A stretch of DNA of 64,000 bases from Caballeronia sp. GAFFF1 (GCF_023630705.1 NZ_JALQEM010000040.1:186001-250000); one strand, 5' to 3'; positions 1 through 9,926 are shown, counted from the first letter of the stretch. Program-made: numbers and translations. The notes: generated from the letters alone by a model not told the origin.

Positions 1-871
1 TCAGCTTTTCGACCTGCTGTATGACGTGCGTAGCGTCACGCGGGCAGCGGAGCAGCTCGGCCAAAGCCAGCCGACGATCAGCATCTGGCTGGGGCGTCTG
101 CGTGAACATCTGCAAGACCCGCTCTTCGTTCGCACGCCGGGCGGCATGACGCCGACGCCTCAAGCCGACGCGCTCATCGGTCCGTGCAGAGAGATACTCG
201 AATCGCTTCGACGCTTTGCCGCATGGGAGATTTCTTTCGACCCCAGCACCGCCAAGCGCCGCTTTCGCATCTGCATGACGGACGCCAGTCACATCACGCT
301 TCTGCCGCGAATCCTGGCACGCGTGCGCGACGAGGCGCCGGGTATTCGACTAGAAGCCGCCCGGATTGACAGGAACACCGAAAGGGCACTCGAGTCCGGT
401 GAAGCCGATCTTGCGATCGGGCATGTTCCTTGGCTCGGCGGCGGTATGTATCAGCAACAGCTGTACATTCAGGATTGGGTCTGCCTGGTCAATCGAAATC
501 ATGCGCGGGTGCGCAGCAGGCTGACGCCGAAGCAGTACCGTAGCGAGGGGCATGTGGTCATCGCAGGCGGCACGGGGGCTCAGCAGCTCGAACAAGCGTT
601 ATTGCGCGAGAACATCGAACGCGACGTTGTTCTCGAGCTTCCCGGCATGCTCGGGTTGGGATCGATCATCGCATCGACGGACTTGATCGCGACATTGCCG
701 AGGAACATTGGCGAGACGCTGGCCCGAGTCAATGGCATCGCGGTACATTCGTGCCCGCTCCCGGTCGACCAGTTCGCGGTGCGACAACACTGGCATGCGA
801 AGTATCACCATGAGGCAGGCAACCGGTGGCTCCGTTCTATCGTGGCTGATCTCTTTCTGGACAGAAGCTAG
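1..871 (+). CDS. LysR-family transcriptional regulator (5' end outside window)
   Basis: DNA-binding regulator; the N-terminal winged helix-turn-helix is recognisable from the SVTRAAEQLGQSQPTIS segment followed by LxxLFVRTPGGMTPT, and the rest matches a LysR effector-binding domain in length. The open frame runs back to the first bases of the window (frame begins at base 2, reading QLFDLLYDVRSVTRAA), so the internal GTG at 26 is not the real start; only about 10-15 N-terminal residues are missing. It converges on the CoA-transferase gene. The target is unknown because the upstream neighbour is outside the window. Confidence 0.9.
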   Translation, partial: QLFDLLYDVRSVTRAAEQLGQSQPTISIWLGRLREHLQDPLFVRTPGGMTPTPQADALIGPCREILESLRRFAAWEISFDPSTAKRRFRICMTDASHITLLPRILARVRDEAPGIRLEAARIDRNTERALESGEADLAIGHVPWLGGGMYQQQLYIQDWVCLVNRNHARVRSRLTPKQYRSEGHVVIAGGTGAQQLEQALLRENIERDVVLELPGMLGLGSIIASTDLIATLPRNIGETLARVNGIAVHSCPLPVDQFAVRQHWHAKYHHEAGNRWLRSIVADLFLDRS

Positions 872-872
872 T

Positions 873-890
873 CGCTGGTCTATACCAGCG
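873..890 (+). terminator. Hairpin directly after the LysR stop codon
   Basis: A perfect 7-bp stem (CGCTGGT / ACCAGCG) with a 4-base loop starts two bases after the stop codon. No T-tract follows, so it may be a weak terminator or an mRNA-stabilising 3' structure rather than a classical intrinsic terminator. Confidence 0.4.
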
Positions 891-998
891 TGCGCGCATT
901 CTATGATTTGCAGCGATTGATTCCGGTAAGCCTTCGTAGAAAGACTCGTTCCAGAATGAGCGGGCGGCAACGTATTCGTCAAGGCCACGCGACGGCGG

Positions 999-2537
999 TC
1001 ATCGTGCTTCTTCCTGGCTGCCCCGCTGAAGCGTGCTGGCGTCTCGCAGCATAGAGCCAGTCCTTGCGAAGCGTTCATGCAGTGCGAAAGCCTTCTCCAG
1101 ACAATGCGGCGTGTGGCCGCCGCGTGCTTGTGCGTCGCGATAATAGTCGCGCAAGAAATCGCGATATAGCGGGTGCGCGCACTTCTCGATCACCGTCAGC
1201 GCACGTTCACGAGGCGCAAGTCCGGTCAGGTTCGCCAGTCCGCGCTCGGTCACGATCACGTCGACATCGTGCTCGTTATGATCGCAATGCGGCACCATCG
1301 GAACGATGCTCGAAATGCAGCCGTCCTTCGCAATCGATTTGGTCGCGAACACTGCATACGACGCATTACCCGCGAAGTCGCCCGAGCCGCCGATGCCGTT
1401 CATCATGTGCGTGCCGCTGACATGCGTCGAATTCACGTTGCCGTAGATATCGGCTTCGAGCGCGGTGTTGATCGCGATGAGTCCGAGCCGTCGAATGACC
1501 TCGGGGTGATTGCTCACTTCTTGCGGGCGCAGCACGAGCCGGTCGCGATAGCGGTCGAGATCGTTCAGGACCTGTTCCTGGCGTTTGGCCGAGAGCGTCA
1601 TCGACGCGCCGGACGCGAAGGCGAGCTTGCCCGCATCGAAGAGATCGAAAGCCGAGTCCTGCAGCACCTCGGAATAGAGCGTGAGTGCTTCGAAAGGCGA
1701 TGCGGCGAATCCCGACAGCACGGCGTTCGCAATGGTGCCGATGCCAGCCTGCAACGGCGGCAAGGTCTTCGGCAGACGGCCGCGCGACACTTCATGCTGA
1801 AAGAACTCTATGAGATGACCGGCGATCAGCGCGGTTTCTTCATCGGCGGGCAGCACGGTCGAGGGGCTGTCAGGCTGATTCGTGATGACGATGGCCGCGA
1901 TCTTTTCGATGGGAACGTCGATGCAAGTGCCACCGATACGATCGCTCGGACTAACGAGCGGCAGCGGCGCGCGTGAAGGCCGCGGCGCGGGCGACCAGAT
2001 ATCGTGCAAGCCTTCAAGCGTCGAAGGCTGTGCAAGATTGACCTCGACGATGACCTTTTGCGCAAGCATCGCAAAGGTCGCCGAATTGCCCACCGACGTG
2101 CTGGGCACGATGCCGCCCGACTCAGTGATCGCTACAGCTTCGATGATCGCGATATCGAGTGCGCCGAGGCGTTGGTCGCGCAATAGCTCGACGGTCTCTG
2201 ACAGATGCTGATCCACGAACATGACTTCGCCGCGATTGATGGCGCGACGCAACGTGGCATCGACCTGAAACGGCAAGCGACGCTCCAGCGCGCCCGCTTC
2301 CGTGAGATGGCGGTCGATGTCGTTGCCAAGCGAGGCGCCCGTCATGAGCGTAATACGCAGCTGATCGCTCTCCTCGCGTGCGCGGCGCGCAATTTCAAGG
2401 GGTACCGCTTTCGCATCGCCGGCGCGGGTAAAGCCGCTTGCGCCTACGCGCATGCCATGGCGCACGAGCTGCGCTGCATTGGCTGCGGATGTGATCTTTC
2501 CGCGTAGCGCGGCACAACGAATGCGGTCTTCGAACAT
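999..2537 (-). CDS. Acetyl-CoA hydrolase / succinyl-CoA:acetate CoA-transferase family
   Basis: About 512 residues, the usual length of the AarC/Cat1 family that moves CoA between succinyl-CoA and acetate (or other short acids). The C-terminal half carries the family hallmark ALEADIYGNVNSTHVSG followed by the glycine-rich NGIGGSGDFAGNA motif; the Glu in the first segment is the expected CoA-linked catalytic residue. An in-frame start lies 21 codons upstream, but the ATG at 2537 is preceded by GGTGGAGA at good spacing and begins at the usual family N-terminus (MFEDRIRC). Stands alone, convergent with the LysR gene. The true acid substrate cannot be read from the sequence. Confidence 0.88.
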   Translation of the reverse strand: MFEDRIRCAALRGKITSAANAAQLVRHGMRVGASGFTRAGDAKAVPLEIARRAREESDQLRITLMTGASLGNDIDRHLTEAGALERRLPFQVDATLRRAINRGEVMFVDQHLSETVELLRDQRLGALDIAIIEAVAITESGGIVPSTSVGNSATFAMLAQKVIVEVNLAQPSTLEGLHDIWSPAPRPSRAPLPLVSPSDRIGGTCIDVPIEKIAAIVITNQPDSPSTVLPADEETALIAGHLIEFFQHEVSRGRLPKTLPPLQAGIGTIANAVLSGFAASPFEALTLYSEVLQDSAFDLFDAGKLAFASGASMTLSAKRQEQVLNDLDRYRDRLVLRPQEVSNHPEVIRRLGLIAINTALEADIYGNVNSTHVSGTHMMNGIGGSGDFAGNASYAVFATKSIAKDGCISSIVPMVPHCDHNEHDVDVIVTERGLANLTGLAPRERALTVIEKCAHPLYRDFLRDYYRDAQARGGHTPHCLEKAFALHERFARTGSMLRDASTLQRGSQEEAR

Positions 2538-2703
2538 CGGTATCTCCACCAACACTGCATGAACCACGCGCTCGCATGCGCCTTTAGCGTGACCGGTCAC
2601 TGCTGTCGGCGCTGGATCGGTATGTTCGAATGCCGTGCATCACCGCACGGCAATTCACGATGAGACTCTTTTTGCGCTATGTCTGTTAGAGCGCCGTCGC
2701 GCT

Positions 2704-2898
2704 TCAACTGCCGCCGAAAAACACCGTGCAATAGCTGGCCGGACCGACGCATGATTGCGATTGATTCGACGGCTGGTTCGGGGACTGAATCGACGACTGA
2801 TTCACGTTACTTTCAGCAGCGGGCGCGGACGTTTGTGCCATCGCGAGCGATGCGCCCGATACCATGATTGCAGCGACTACGAATTTAAGCGACTTCAT
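2704..2898 (-). CDS. Small secreted protein, 64 residues
   Basis: Begins MKSLKFVVAAIMVSGASLAMAQ, a typical Sec signal peptide with cleavage after AMA, and is preceded by a strong AAGGAG ribosome binding site. The mature part is short, rich in Ser, Gln, Asn and Pro, and ends with two cysteines in SCVGPASYCTVFFGG that could form a disulfide. It resembles the many small periplasmic proteins of Burkholderiaceae in its leader but has no domain I recognise. Function unknown. Confidence 0.7.
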   Translation of the reverse strand: MKSLKFVVAAIMVSGASLAMAQTSAPAAESNVNQSSIQSPNQPSNQSQSCVGPASYCTVFFGGS

Positions 2899-3024
2899 CG
2901 AACTCTCCTTGGGACTTACCGCCGGCGTGAATTGCCTCGGCAATGGAGACACTATAGGCAGCCAGCCTCAGGCGATAAATCGTCAAGCACGGAAGGCACA
3001 TTTCCATGCAGAAGAAAGATCGGT

Positions 3025-5127
3025 TCAGCGAGAAGCACCAAAAGGCGCATCCGAATCGATCAGCGCGCCGCGTATGCAATGCAGGCAGGCCAGAATCCGG
3101 CGCAGGTCGCGAATGCATTCGCCGCCACTTACGCTCGACGCTTTCGCGCATTCAACGAGGGCTTCCGCAGCGAGGATCGATCGCACGACCGAGTTGATCG
3201 CGCGCCGAAGCGACGCACTAGAGGGCATGCGAAAGAGCATGGCGACGTCACGAAGCATGAGCGCCACGGATGATGCCCATGTGAGACGAATCGGCGGTGG
3301 AATCGCATCGACGTCGAGCGCTGCTTTTAGCGTGCGCAGATCGATCATCGCCTGTCCTACTTCGAGCGTGACGAGCATCCACGCCAGTGCGCGACGATAT
3401 TCTCGCGAAGACTGAGCGGAAAGCGCTAACAGTTGGGACATCAGATCATGCGTGCCTGAATGAAAGCGTTCGCTCAGGGAAGCCAGAGGGCCTTCGCAGG
3501 CGAGCGCGGCTTGAGCACGCAATGCGGCGAGTGTCTTGCCAACGAGCCACGGCGTATGAGGCGGCACGAGAATGGCGCATGTCGCCGACGTGACGAGCAT
3601 CGAGACAAGAATGGCGATGCCGTTGTTCAACAGCGTAGCCGGGTCATAGACGATGACGTTATCGGGCGCTGCCAGCAGGCAGAAGAACACGCAGAACCCC
3701 ACGCCGTAGCCCGCTGTCGGCCGGCGCATCGCCATGAAGGTACCCAAGGCAAGCGGTGCCGAAAGCAACGCGCAAAGCAGCGGAAAGCCATCTATCGCGG
3801 GATAGACCCGGCACAAGAAGAAATAGCCGATGAGCATGGCTACAGCGGTTCCCACAGCCATCTCTGCGACAAACCGCGCCGGCCGCGCCGATGCCGATGA
3901 CAGCCCGCAAGCCAGCGTCGCGCCAATCAGCGCCAACCCGCCGCTCGGCCATGCAGTGGCGATCCAGAAGGCCGCGACCGCCGCCATCACCATCGCCGTG
4001 CGGGCAAATGTCGTGGCGACCACGAAGCCGTCCGTCTTCGCTACGTAGTGCGCGGGCGGCGCGTCATCGCGGTGACCTGCGGACAGTGCTGCGCGCAATT
4101 GCGCTATGCGGTCCATGTCGCTGATCAAACGGTCGAATAGCTCCGCGCATGTGACGATGTCTATGTGCGATGCATCGGGCAGGCGCGCCGATAGCGACAT
4201 CTTGAAGCGCATCAGAGCGTGCCGGTCGCAATCGGTCGAATTGAGCAGATCTGCAAACTCACTCAGGCATGCCGCGAGCGCGGGGCACGCCATATCGGCG
4301 CGCAGCCGCTTGACTGACTGGTCGAGCGCATGAAGACGCGCGCAGGCATTCATGAACGCGTTATTCAATTGCGAGAGCAGCATGCGCTGAGGACGCAACG
4401 CGGGATTTTCATACGCGGCGAGACGCCGGGTTGCTTCGAAGCCGACGATATCCGCGACAAGCCCGGCGTAATGGCGCTCGCGCGCGCTTCGCCTGAGGCG
4501 GCCGCGCAGTATCTCCGCGGCAAGCGCCCTGAACGCGGCCTCGCGTTGGGCGAGCGTCGCGGTGAGCTTGGCGCTTGCATGGCGCGGTAGGAGCAACGCG
4601 CTGACAACGCCCGAGCACACGATGCCGAGCATGACTTCCGCGCCTCGCGTGAGCGTCGCGAGCAGAAGCTGGCCGGGCGCCGTGACGAGCGGCACGCCGA
4701 TCAGCGCAGCCGTATAGCCCGCCAGCGCCCAGCCGTACCAGCGATACTGCCGATATCGCACCGCCAGCGCCGTGCAGGTCGCCACCCATATCGTCAAACC
4801 GATGGCATATAGCTCCGCTTGCTGCACGCATATCGCGCCAAGCACGAGCGCCGCGACCATGCCGAGCATCGTACCCGCGAAGCGATAGACGCTCTTGGCG
4901 AGCACCATGCCCGAGAATGGCTGCATCAGGACGAACGTCGTCGTCATCGCAATGCGTGGTTGCGGCAACTCGAGACGCATGGCAAGGCCCATTGCGAGAA
5001 ACGCCGCAATGAGTGTCTTGGACAGATGCAGCCATAGCGCGCCGTCCGTTGCCAGCCAGTCGCGCAAGCCGTCGAAGAACTTTCGCGCGAAGGGGGCGCG
5101 CTCGCCCGGCCGATCCATGAACGACAT
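3025..5127 (-). CDS. FUSC-family (AaeB-like) aromatic acid exporter
   Basis: Inner-membrane protein of 700 residues with the two-half layout of the fusaric acid resistance / p-hydroxybenzoate efflux family: an N-terminal block of about six membrane segments (residues 30-180), a long cytoplasmic helical region, and a second block near residues 370-530. AaeB-type pumps export aromatic carboxylates, normally with a periplasmic adaptor (AaeA) and a DUF1656 protein; neither is next to this gene, so it may act alone or with distant partners. It is divergent from the LysR gene at 5285 with a dyad-rich spacer, which fits AaeR-type control. The substrate is inferred. Confidence 0.85.
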   Translation of the reverse strand: MSFMDRPGERAPFARKFFDGLRDWLATDGALWLHLSKTLIAAFLAMGLAMRLELPQPRIAMTTTFVLMQPFSGMVLAKSVYRFAGTMLGMVAALVLGAICVQQAELYAIGLTIWVATCTALAVRYRQYRWYGWALAGYTAALIGVPLVTAPGQLLLATLTRGAEVMLGIVCSGVVSALLLPRHASAKLTATLAQREAAFRALAAEILRGRLRRSARERHYAGLVADIVGFEATRRLAAYENPALRPQRMLLSQLNNAFMNACARLHALDQSVKRLRADMACPALAACLSEFADLLNSTDCDRHALMRFKMSLSARLPDASHIDIVTCAELFDRLISDMDRIAQLRAALSAGHRDDAPPAHYVAKTDGFVVATTFARTAMVMAAVAAFWIATAWPSGGLALIGATLACGLSSASARPARFVAEMAVGTAVAMLIGYFFLCRVYPAIDGFPLLCALLSAPLALGTFMAMRRPTAGYGVGFCVFFCLLAAPDNVIVYDPATLLNNGIAILVSMLVTSATCAILVPPHTPWLVGKTLAALRAQAALACEGPLASLSERFHSGTHDLMSQLLALSAQSSREYRRALAWMLVTLEVGQAMIDLRTLKAALDVDAIPPPIRLTWASSVALMLRDVAMLFRMPSSASLRRAINSVVRSILAAEALVECAKASSVSGGECIRDLRRILACLHCIRGALIDSDAPFGASR

Positions 5128-5228
5128 GCTGTTGCCCGCTGCCTTCTTCGTGAAGGCAGCGATTCTAGACAGCGCTCGTCAGCCGATTAATGAGGGAATC
5201 AGGGAACATTCTTTCCAGAAACAATAAC

Positions 5229-5257
5229 AATAGGTCTAACTATTCAGCGGACAATAG
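5229..5257. promoter_or_regulatory. Alternating inverted repeats, candidate LysR binding site
   Basis: The spacer between the divergent efflux and LysR genes contains AATAG, six bases, CTATT, eight bases, AATAG. Adjacent copies are exact inverted repeats of each other, an arrangement like the recognition plus activation sites of LysR regulators. It sits 28 bases before the LysR start. Confidence 0.4.
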
Positions 5258-5284
5258 TGACCTTCTGGCAACTGTGACGTTTTG

Positions 5285-6280
5285 ATGGACACCCTACAGA
5301 ACATGCGGGTATTTGCTCGCGTGATCCAGACCGGCAGCTTCACCGCCGCTGCGCAGTCGATGAACTCGACGACTGGCGCCATGTCGCGCGCCGTATCGGA
5401 ACTCGAAGCGCACTTGCGCACCCGCTTGATGAATCGCTCGACGCGGCGTCTTGCGCTGACATCGGCAGGCGAGCGTTATCTGAAGCGCGTCGTGCAGATT
5501 CTCGCGGACATCGACGGAGCGGAGGAGGAAGCGAGCTGCGCGCACGAGCACCCGTCGGGCACGCTACGCATGTTCAGCTTCGCGAGCGTAGGGCAGCACT
5601 ACATTCTTCCCGCCATCGCGCAATACCGCGCGCTGTATCCGGACGTGAAGGTCGAATTGACGCTGTCGCAGCGCATGCCCGATCTCTTCGAAGGCAGCAG
5701 CGATGTCGCGGTCGTCTCGGCAGCCGCGCTGTCCGATTCGGAAGTGATTTCACATCGGCTCGGCAGCACGTTCAGCATTCTGTGCGCGTCGCCCGAGTAC
5801 ATTCGCGCACGCGGCGTACCGATGCAGCCTGCCGACCTCGCGGACCACGATTGCCTCACCTTGCAGACGCCGGCATTTCCCGCGCGCGAATGGACGCTCG
5901 AAGGTCCGCAAGACCGCGAGACCTTGCAGATCAGCGGGCCGGTGCAGGTGAATATCGCGGAGTCGCTTGTGGTGGCGATTCGCGAGGGCATGGGCATCGG
6001 CATGCTGCCGCTCTATGCCGCAATCGACGGCTTGCGCAACGGTTCGCTCGTGCGCGTGCTGCCGCAGCATACGCTTCAGCCCACGAATCTCTATGCGCTC
6101 TATGCGTCGCGCAAATTCATCGATGCAAAGACGCGTACCTGGGTCGACTTCCTGCGTGCGCATCTTCCCGGCGTGATCGCCCGCGACGAAGCCGCGCTTG
6201 CCGAGATCACGCAACGCGACGCGTCAGGCGGCGTCGCGTTGCCGGTGACTCAAGAGCACGCCGCGCAGGTGAGACACTAG
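5285..6280 (+). CDS. LysR-family regulator, probable regulator of the divergent efflux gene
   Basis: 331 residues. The N-terminus reads MDTLQNMRVFARVIQTGSF then TAAAQSMNSTTGAMSRAVSE, a standard LysR helix-turn-helix of the subgroup close to AaeR and DmlR; the remainder is a periplasmic-binding-type effector domain. A TTG one codon upstream is also possible. It is divergent from the FUSC exporter (157 bp spacer) and its stop codon overlaps the AraC stop codon from the other strand by four bases. Control of the exporter in response to an aromatic acid is inferred from position. Confidence 0.88.
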   Translation: MDTLQNMRVFARVIQTGSFTAAAQSMNSTTGAMSRAVSELEAHLRTRLMNRSTRRLALTSAGERYLKRVVQILADIDGAEEEASCAHEHPSGTLRMFSFASVGQHYILPAIAQYRALYPDVKVELTLSQRMPDLFEGSSDVAVVSAAALSDSEVISHRLGSTFSILCASPEYIRARGVPMQPADLADHDCLTLQTPAFPAREWTLEGPQDRETLQISGPVQVNIAESLVVAIREGMGIGMLPLYAAIDGLRNGSLVRVLPQHTLQPTNLYALYASRKFIDAKTRTWVDFLRAHLPGVIARDEAALAEITQRDASGGVALPVTQEHAAQVRH

Positions 6281-7260
6281 GCCCTTCGGTCGCGCTCGCT
6301 TCGCCGCTTTCTCTCGCCGGATGGTTTGCGCTCGCGTTCGAGCGAAGGCGAGCGCTCGGTCAGCAAGGCCGCATCGTCGTGACCAGCAGGCGCCGCCGCC
6401 GCGAACTGCCGCCGGTATTCGGCCGGTGTCGTGTGCCTCGCGGCCTTGAACTGGCGATTGAAATTGGCGACGTTCGCGAAGCCCGAGCGGGCAGCGATCA
6501 CGGCCACGGGAAGCGAGGTATCAGCGAGCATGCGGCAGGCGTGCCCGATCCGAACACGGGCGATATACCGTCCGACGCTCTCGCCAATATGCTGGACGAA
6601 GTATCGCGTGAGCGTGCGCTCCGACAAACTCGCCGCTGCGCACAGTTCCGACAGCCGCAGCGGTTCCGCAAAACGCGCATCGATCATCGAAAGCACGCGG
6701 TTGATTCGCTCCGGTTCATGGCCGGACGGCCCTGTCGTCGCCTGATCGAAGGCGCTCGGTGAAGCGAGCGGCCGGCCGGGCGCGTCGGCGAGCGTGCAGA
6801 GAATGTCGAGCGCCGCGCTCAGTCGTTCGCGCGCCACGTTCGAAAGCAACGCGTCCAGACGGCCGCGCATCCATTCACCGGCGGGCGCCTCGAACGCCAG
6901 CCCGCACGCGGCTCTGCGCAAGAGCCTGCGCAGCGGTTCATATTCGCGGCAGCAATCCGCCATGCGCCGCGCCCAGTCGCCGTCGAACCAGATAACGATG
7001 GCCACTTGCGGCGAAGACGGCTCGATAGAGCGGTTGGAGGCCCACGTATGCGGCAGATCGGGCGGGACGAGCACGAGATCTTCCGCGCCGTAGTCGTTGA
7101 CCGAGTCCCCAATGTAGCGCTTGCCGTGACTGTTCATCGTCAGGGTCAACTCGTACTCGGGATGGTGATGCCACTCGAACGGGATACGCGGAAGCCGCCG
7201 ATGGTAAACCCGGACCGAACAATCTTCGCCGAACTCGACATGCTCGTATGCAGGTTTCAT
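6277..7260 (-). CDS. AraC-family transcriptional regulator with cupin sensor
   Basis: 327 residues. The N-terminal half is an AraC-type cupin (FEWHHHPEYELTLTMNSHGKR, then GDLVLVPPDLPHTW-like segment), a sugar-sensing fold. The C-terminal half (about residues 185-290) has two helix-turn-helices, with LSELCAAASLSERTLTRYF and VIAARSGFANVANFNRQFK, the latter the classical second HTH. The C-terminal tail is unusually rich in Arg, Glu and Ser. It is divergent, 93 bp away, from the DUF1479 gene and is therefore the likely regulator of that gene, the sugar-binding protein and the aldo-keto reductase. Confidence 0.9.
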   Translation of the reverse strand: MKPAYEHVEFGEDCSVRVYHRRLPRIPFEWHHHPEYELTLTMNSHGKRYIGDSVNDYGAEDLVLVPPDLPHTWASNRSIEPSSPQVAIVIWFDGDWARRMADCCREYEPLRRLLRRAACGLAFEAPAGEWMRGRLDALLSNVARERLSAALDILCTLADAPGRPLASPSAFDQATTGPSGHEPERINRVLSMIDARFAEPLRLSELCAAASLSERTLTRYFVQHIGESVGRYIARVRIGHACRMLADTSLPVAVIAARSGFANVANFNRQFKAARHTTPAEYRRQFAAAAPAGHDDAALLTERSPSLERERKPSGERKRRSERDRRA

Positions 7261-7353
7261 GGCCGAAAGCGCAAATGAATCGACTGGATAGTATCACCCG
7301 GTTGCGAGTACGCGTCATATGCTATCGCCACGATGAACCACAAGGGGACAAGC

Positions 7354-8598
7354 ATGGCGCTCATAATCGACGACGTGCCGGCGGCAATCCGGCAGGCTAA
7401 GAAGGAGCTTCGCGCGGCGTTGCCGAACTACCGGGAGGTCTTCGCCGAAGTCGAAGAATCGATCTGTGAAGCGGCAAAGCGAATCGCAGCGCAGCGGGAT
7501 CGCGGAGAGAACGTCATTCCGGAGATTCAGTTCTCCAACATCACCGAAAAGCGCGTGACGGCCGACCAGATCGCGCTCGTCAAATCGCGCGGCGCATGCG
7601 TGATACGTAATGTGTTCCCGCGCGCGCAGGTGCAGCAATGGGATGACGATATCGCGCAATACGTCGAGCGGAATGATCTGGACAAGCGCCTCGAAAACCG
7701 GGCCGAGGACAAGTACTTCGGTCAGCTGGCTTCGAGCAAGCCGCAGATCTACGGCGTGTACTGGTCGAAGCCGCAAGTGCTGGCCCGTCAGTCCGAATCG
7801 CTGACCGCGGCGCGCGTCTTCCTCAACAAACTCTGGCGCAATGAAAGCGACGGACGCGTTCACTTCGATCCGGAACATGTGCCCGTCTACGCCGACCGTC
7901 TGCGCCGGCGGCCGCCGGGTTCGGCATCGCTCGGCTTGTCGGCGCACTGCGACGGCGGGTCGGTTGAACGCTGGATCGAGAGCAATTTTCGCAGAGTGTA
8001 TCGCCACGTCTTCTCCGGAAACTGGCGCGAGTACGACGCCTTCGACGCGGCTTTCCGCACGGACGTCCAGGAGATCGCGTCGCCTGCCGTCTGCTCGATG
8101 TTCCGCACGTTCCAGGGCTGGACGGCGCTGACGCCGCAAGGCCCGGGCGACGGCACGCTGCAACTCGTGCCCATTGCCAACTCGATGGTGTACATCCTGT
8201 TGCGCGCGCTTCAGGACGATGTCGCCGACGACGACTTGTGCGGCGCAATGCCCGGTCGCGCGCTTTCGATCAAGCCGGAGTTTCATGCGCCGCTGTTCGA
8301 GGCGTTGTCGTCCATTCCGAAGATGGAGGCGGGCGACACCGTGTTCTGGCATAGCGACGTGATTCATGCCGTCGAGGACGAGCATCGGGGCGCGGGCTAC
8401 AGCAATGTGATGTATATCGCCTCGGCGCCGGCGTGCGCCAAAAACGACGCGTATCTGAAGCGTCAGTTGCCGAGCTTTCTGAAAGGCGAAAGTCCGCCTG
8501 ACTTCCCGACCGACCATTTCGAAGTCGACTTCATCGGCCGCGCGACGCCCGACGATTTGACTCCACTCGGCAAGGCGCAACTCGGTTTCAATCTGTAG
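7354..8598 (+). CDS. DUF1479 (YbiU-like) putative 2-oxoglutarate/Fe(II) oxygenase fold protein
   Basis: 414 residues. The sequence follows the DUF1479 family (Escherichia coli YbiU): a helical N-terminus, then a double-stranded beta-helix core with SLGLSAHCDGGSVERW providing the HxD pair of the metal site, and a distal His in FWHSDVIHAVEDEH. The ATG at 7354 is preceded by AAGGGG; an in-frame ATG at 7333 has no comparable site. First gene of a probable three-gene set with a sugar-binding protein and an aldo-keto reductase. The family has no firmly assigned reaction; a role in sugar-derived substrate oxidation is inference. Confidence 0.85.
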   Translation: MALIIDDVPAAIRQAKKELRAALPNYREVFAEVEESICEAAKRIAAQRDRGENVIPEIQFSNITEKRVTADQIALVKSRGACVIRNVFPRAQVQQWDDDIAQYVERNDLDKRLENRAEDKYFGQLASSKPQIYGVYWSKPQVLARQSESLTAARVFLNKLWRNESDGRVHFDPEHVPVYADRLRRRPPGSASLGLSAHCDGGSVERWIESNFRRVYRHVFSGNWREYDAFDAAFRTDVQEIASPAVCSMFRTFQGWTALTPQGPGDGTLQLVPIANSMVYILLRALQDDVADDDLCGAMPGRALSIKPEFHAPLFEALSSIPKMEAGDTVFWHSDVIHAVEDEHRGAGYSNVMYIASAPACAKNDAYLKRQLPSFLKGESPPDFPTDHFEVDFIGRATPDDLTPLGKAQLGFNL

Positions 8599-8678
8599 CT
8601 GTAGTACCGGCATGCATGCGTGGTCTTTCTGATCGCGCATGCGTCGCTCGATCCATAACGATAAATTCGGAGACTGCA

Positions 8679-9926
8679 ATGAAACAACAACTGACGTCGG
8701 TTGCGACGGCTGTCGCGCTGCTTGTCTCGGGCGCCCATGCTGCTCTCGCCGCAGAACAGGTTTCGGTGCTGCACTGGTGGACCTCGGGCGGTGAATCGAA
8801 AGCCATTCGGGTGCTCAAGGATGACATGAGCAAACAGGGCTACGAGTGGAAAGACTTTGCGATTGCAGGAGGGGCGGGCGCTGCGGCCATGACGGCGCTG
8901 AAGACGCAGGTGATCTCGGGCAATGCCCCTTCGGCGGCGCAGATAAAGGGGCCGCTGATCCAGGACTGGGCCGAGCAGGGAATGCTTGTCACGGTCGATG
9001 CGCCTGCGGCGGACTGGAAAGCGCACACGCCCGCGTTAATCGACAGCGATGTAAAGGCGGGCGGTCACTACGTGGCCGCGCCTTTCTCTGTCCACAGGAT
9101 CAACTGGCTGTGGATCAACAAGGCGAACCTCGACAAGGTCGGCGGCACGCCGCCGACTACATGGCCGGAGTTTTTCGCGCTCGCCGACAAGTTCCGCGCC
9201 GCGGGTATCACGCCGGTCGCGCATGGCGGCCAGCCGTGGCAAGACATGACCATCTGGGAGACGGTCGTGCTGTCACAGGGCGCGGACTTCTATCGGAAAG
9301 CCCTTGTCGATCTCGACCAGAAGACACTGACATCGCCGCAAATGGTTCAGGTGTTCGAGACCGTTCAGAAAATCCGCTCTTACTTCGACAAGGGCTACCA
9401 GGGACGCGACTGGAACCTCGCCACCGCGATGGTCATTTCCGGCTCGGGCGGCATGCAGTTCATGGGCGACTGGGCGAAGGGCGAATTCGCCAATGCGAGC
9501 AAGAAGGCGGATGTCGATTATGTCTGCGCGGCTGCGCCTGGAACATCGAACGCCTACACGTACACGGCCGATGCCTTCGTGTTCTTTCAGCAGAACGGCA
9601 AGAAAGACGCGACACCGGGACAGATCGCGCTCGCGAAAACGATCATGTCGGTCGATTTCCAGCAGCAGTTCAGCCTCTATAAAGGCTCCATTCCTGTCAG
9701 GCTGGACGTGCCGATGGACAAGTTCGACAGCTGCGCCAAGAAGTCTCGCGCAGACGAGCAGGCGACGATCAAGACGGGCGGGTTCCTGCCGTCGCTGGCT
9801 TTCGGTGAACTTCAGTCGCCGGTCACGGCTGGCGCAATTTCCGATGTGGTGACGAACTTCATGAACTCGAACGAGGATGCGAAAGAGGGCGTGCGCAAGC
9901 TCGCGGCTGCTGCGAAGGTCAAGTAA
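8679..9926 (+). CDS. Sugar ABC transporter periplasmic binding protein (family 1)
   Basis: 415 residues with a Sec signal (MKQQLTSVATAVALLVSGAH, cleavage near LAAEQ). The mature start VSVLHWWTSGGE and the later GGMQFMGDWAKGEF segment are typical of glucose/mannose-type family 1 binding proteins. The ATG at 8679 follows GGAGA. No permease or ATPase gene for it lies in the window: it sits between DUF1479 and an aldo-keto reductase. It either uses a transporter encoded elsewhere or is the last piece of a reduced locus. Confidence 0.88.
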   Translation: MKQQLTSVATAVALLVSGAHAALAAEQVSVLHWWTSGGESKAIRVLKDDMSKQGYEWKDFAIAGGAGAAAMTALKTQVISGNAPSAAQIKGPLIQDWAEQGMLVTVDAPAADWKAHTPALIDSDVKAGGHYVAAPFSVHRINWLWINKANLDKVGGTPPTTWPEFFALADKFRAAGITPVAHGGQPWQDMTIWETVVLSQGADFYRKALVDLDQKTLTSPQMVQVFETVQKIRSYFDKGYQGRDWNLATAMVISGSGGMQFMGDWAKGEFANASKKADVDYVCAAAPGTSNAYTYTADAFVFFQQNGKKDATPGQIALAKTIMSVDFQQQFSLYKGSIPVRLDVPMDKFDSCAKKSRADEQATIKTGGFLPSLAFGELQSPVTAGAISDVVTNFMNSNEDAKEGVRKLAAAAKVK

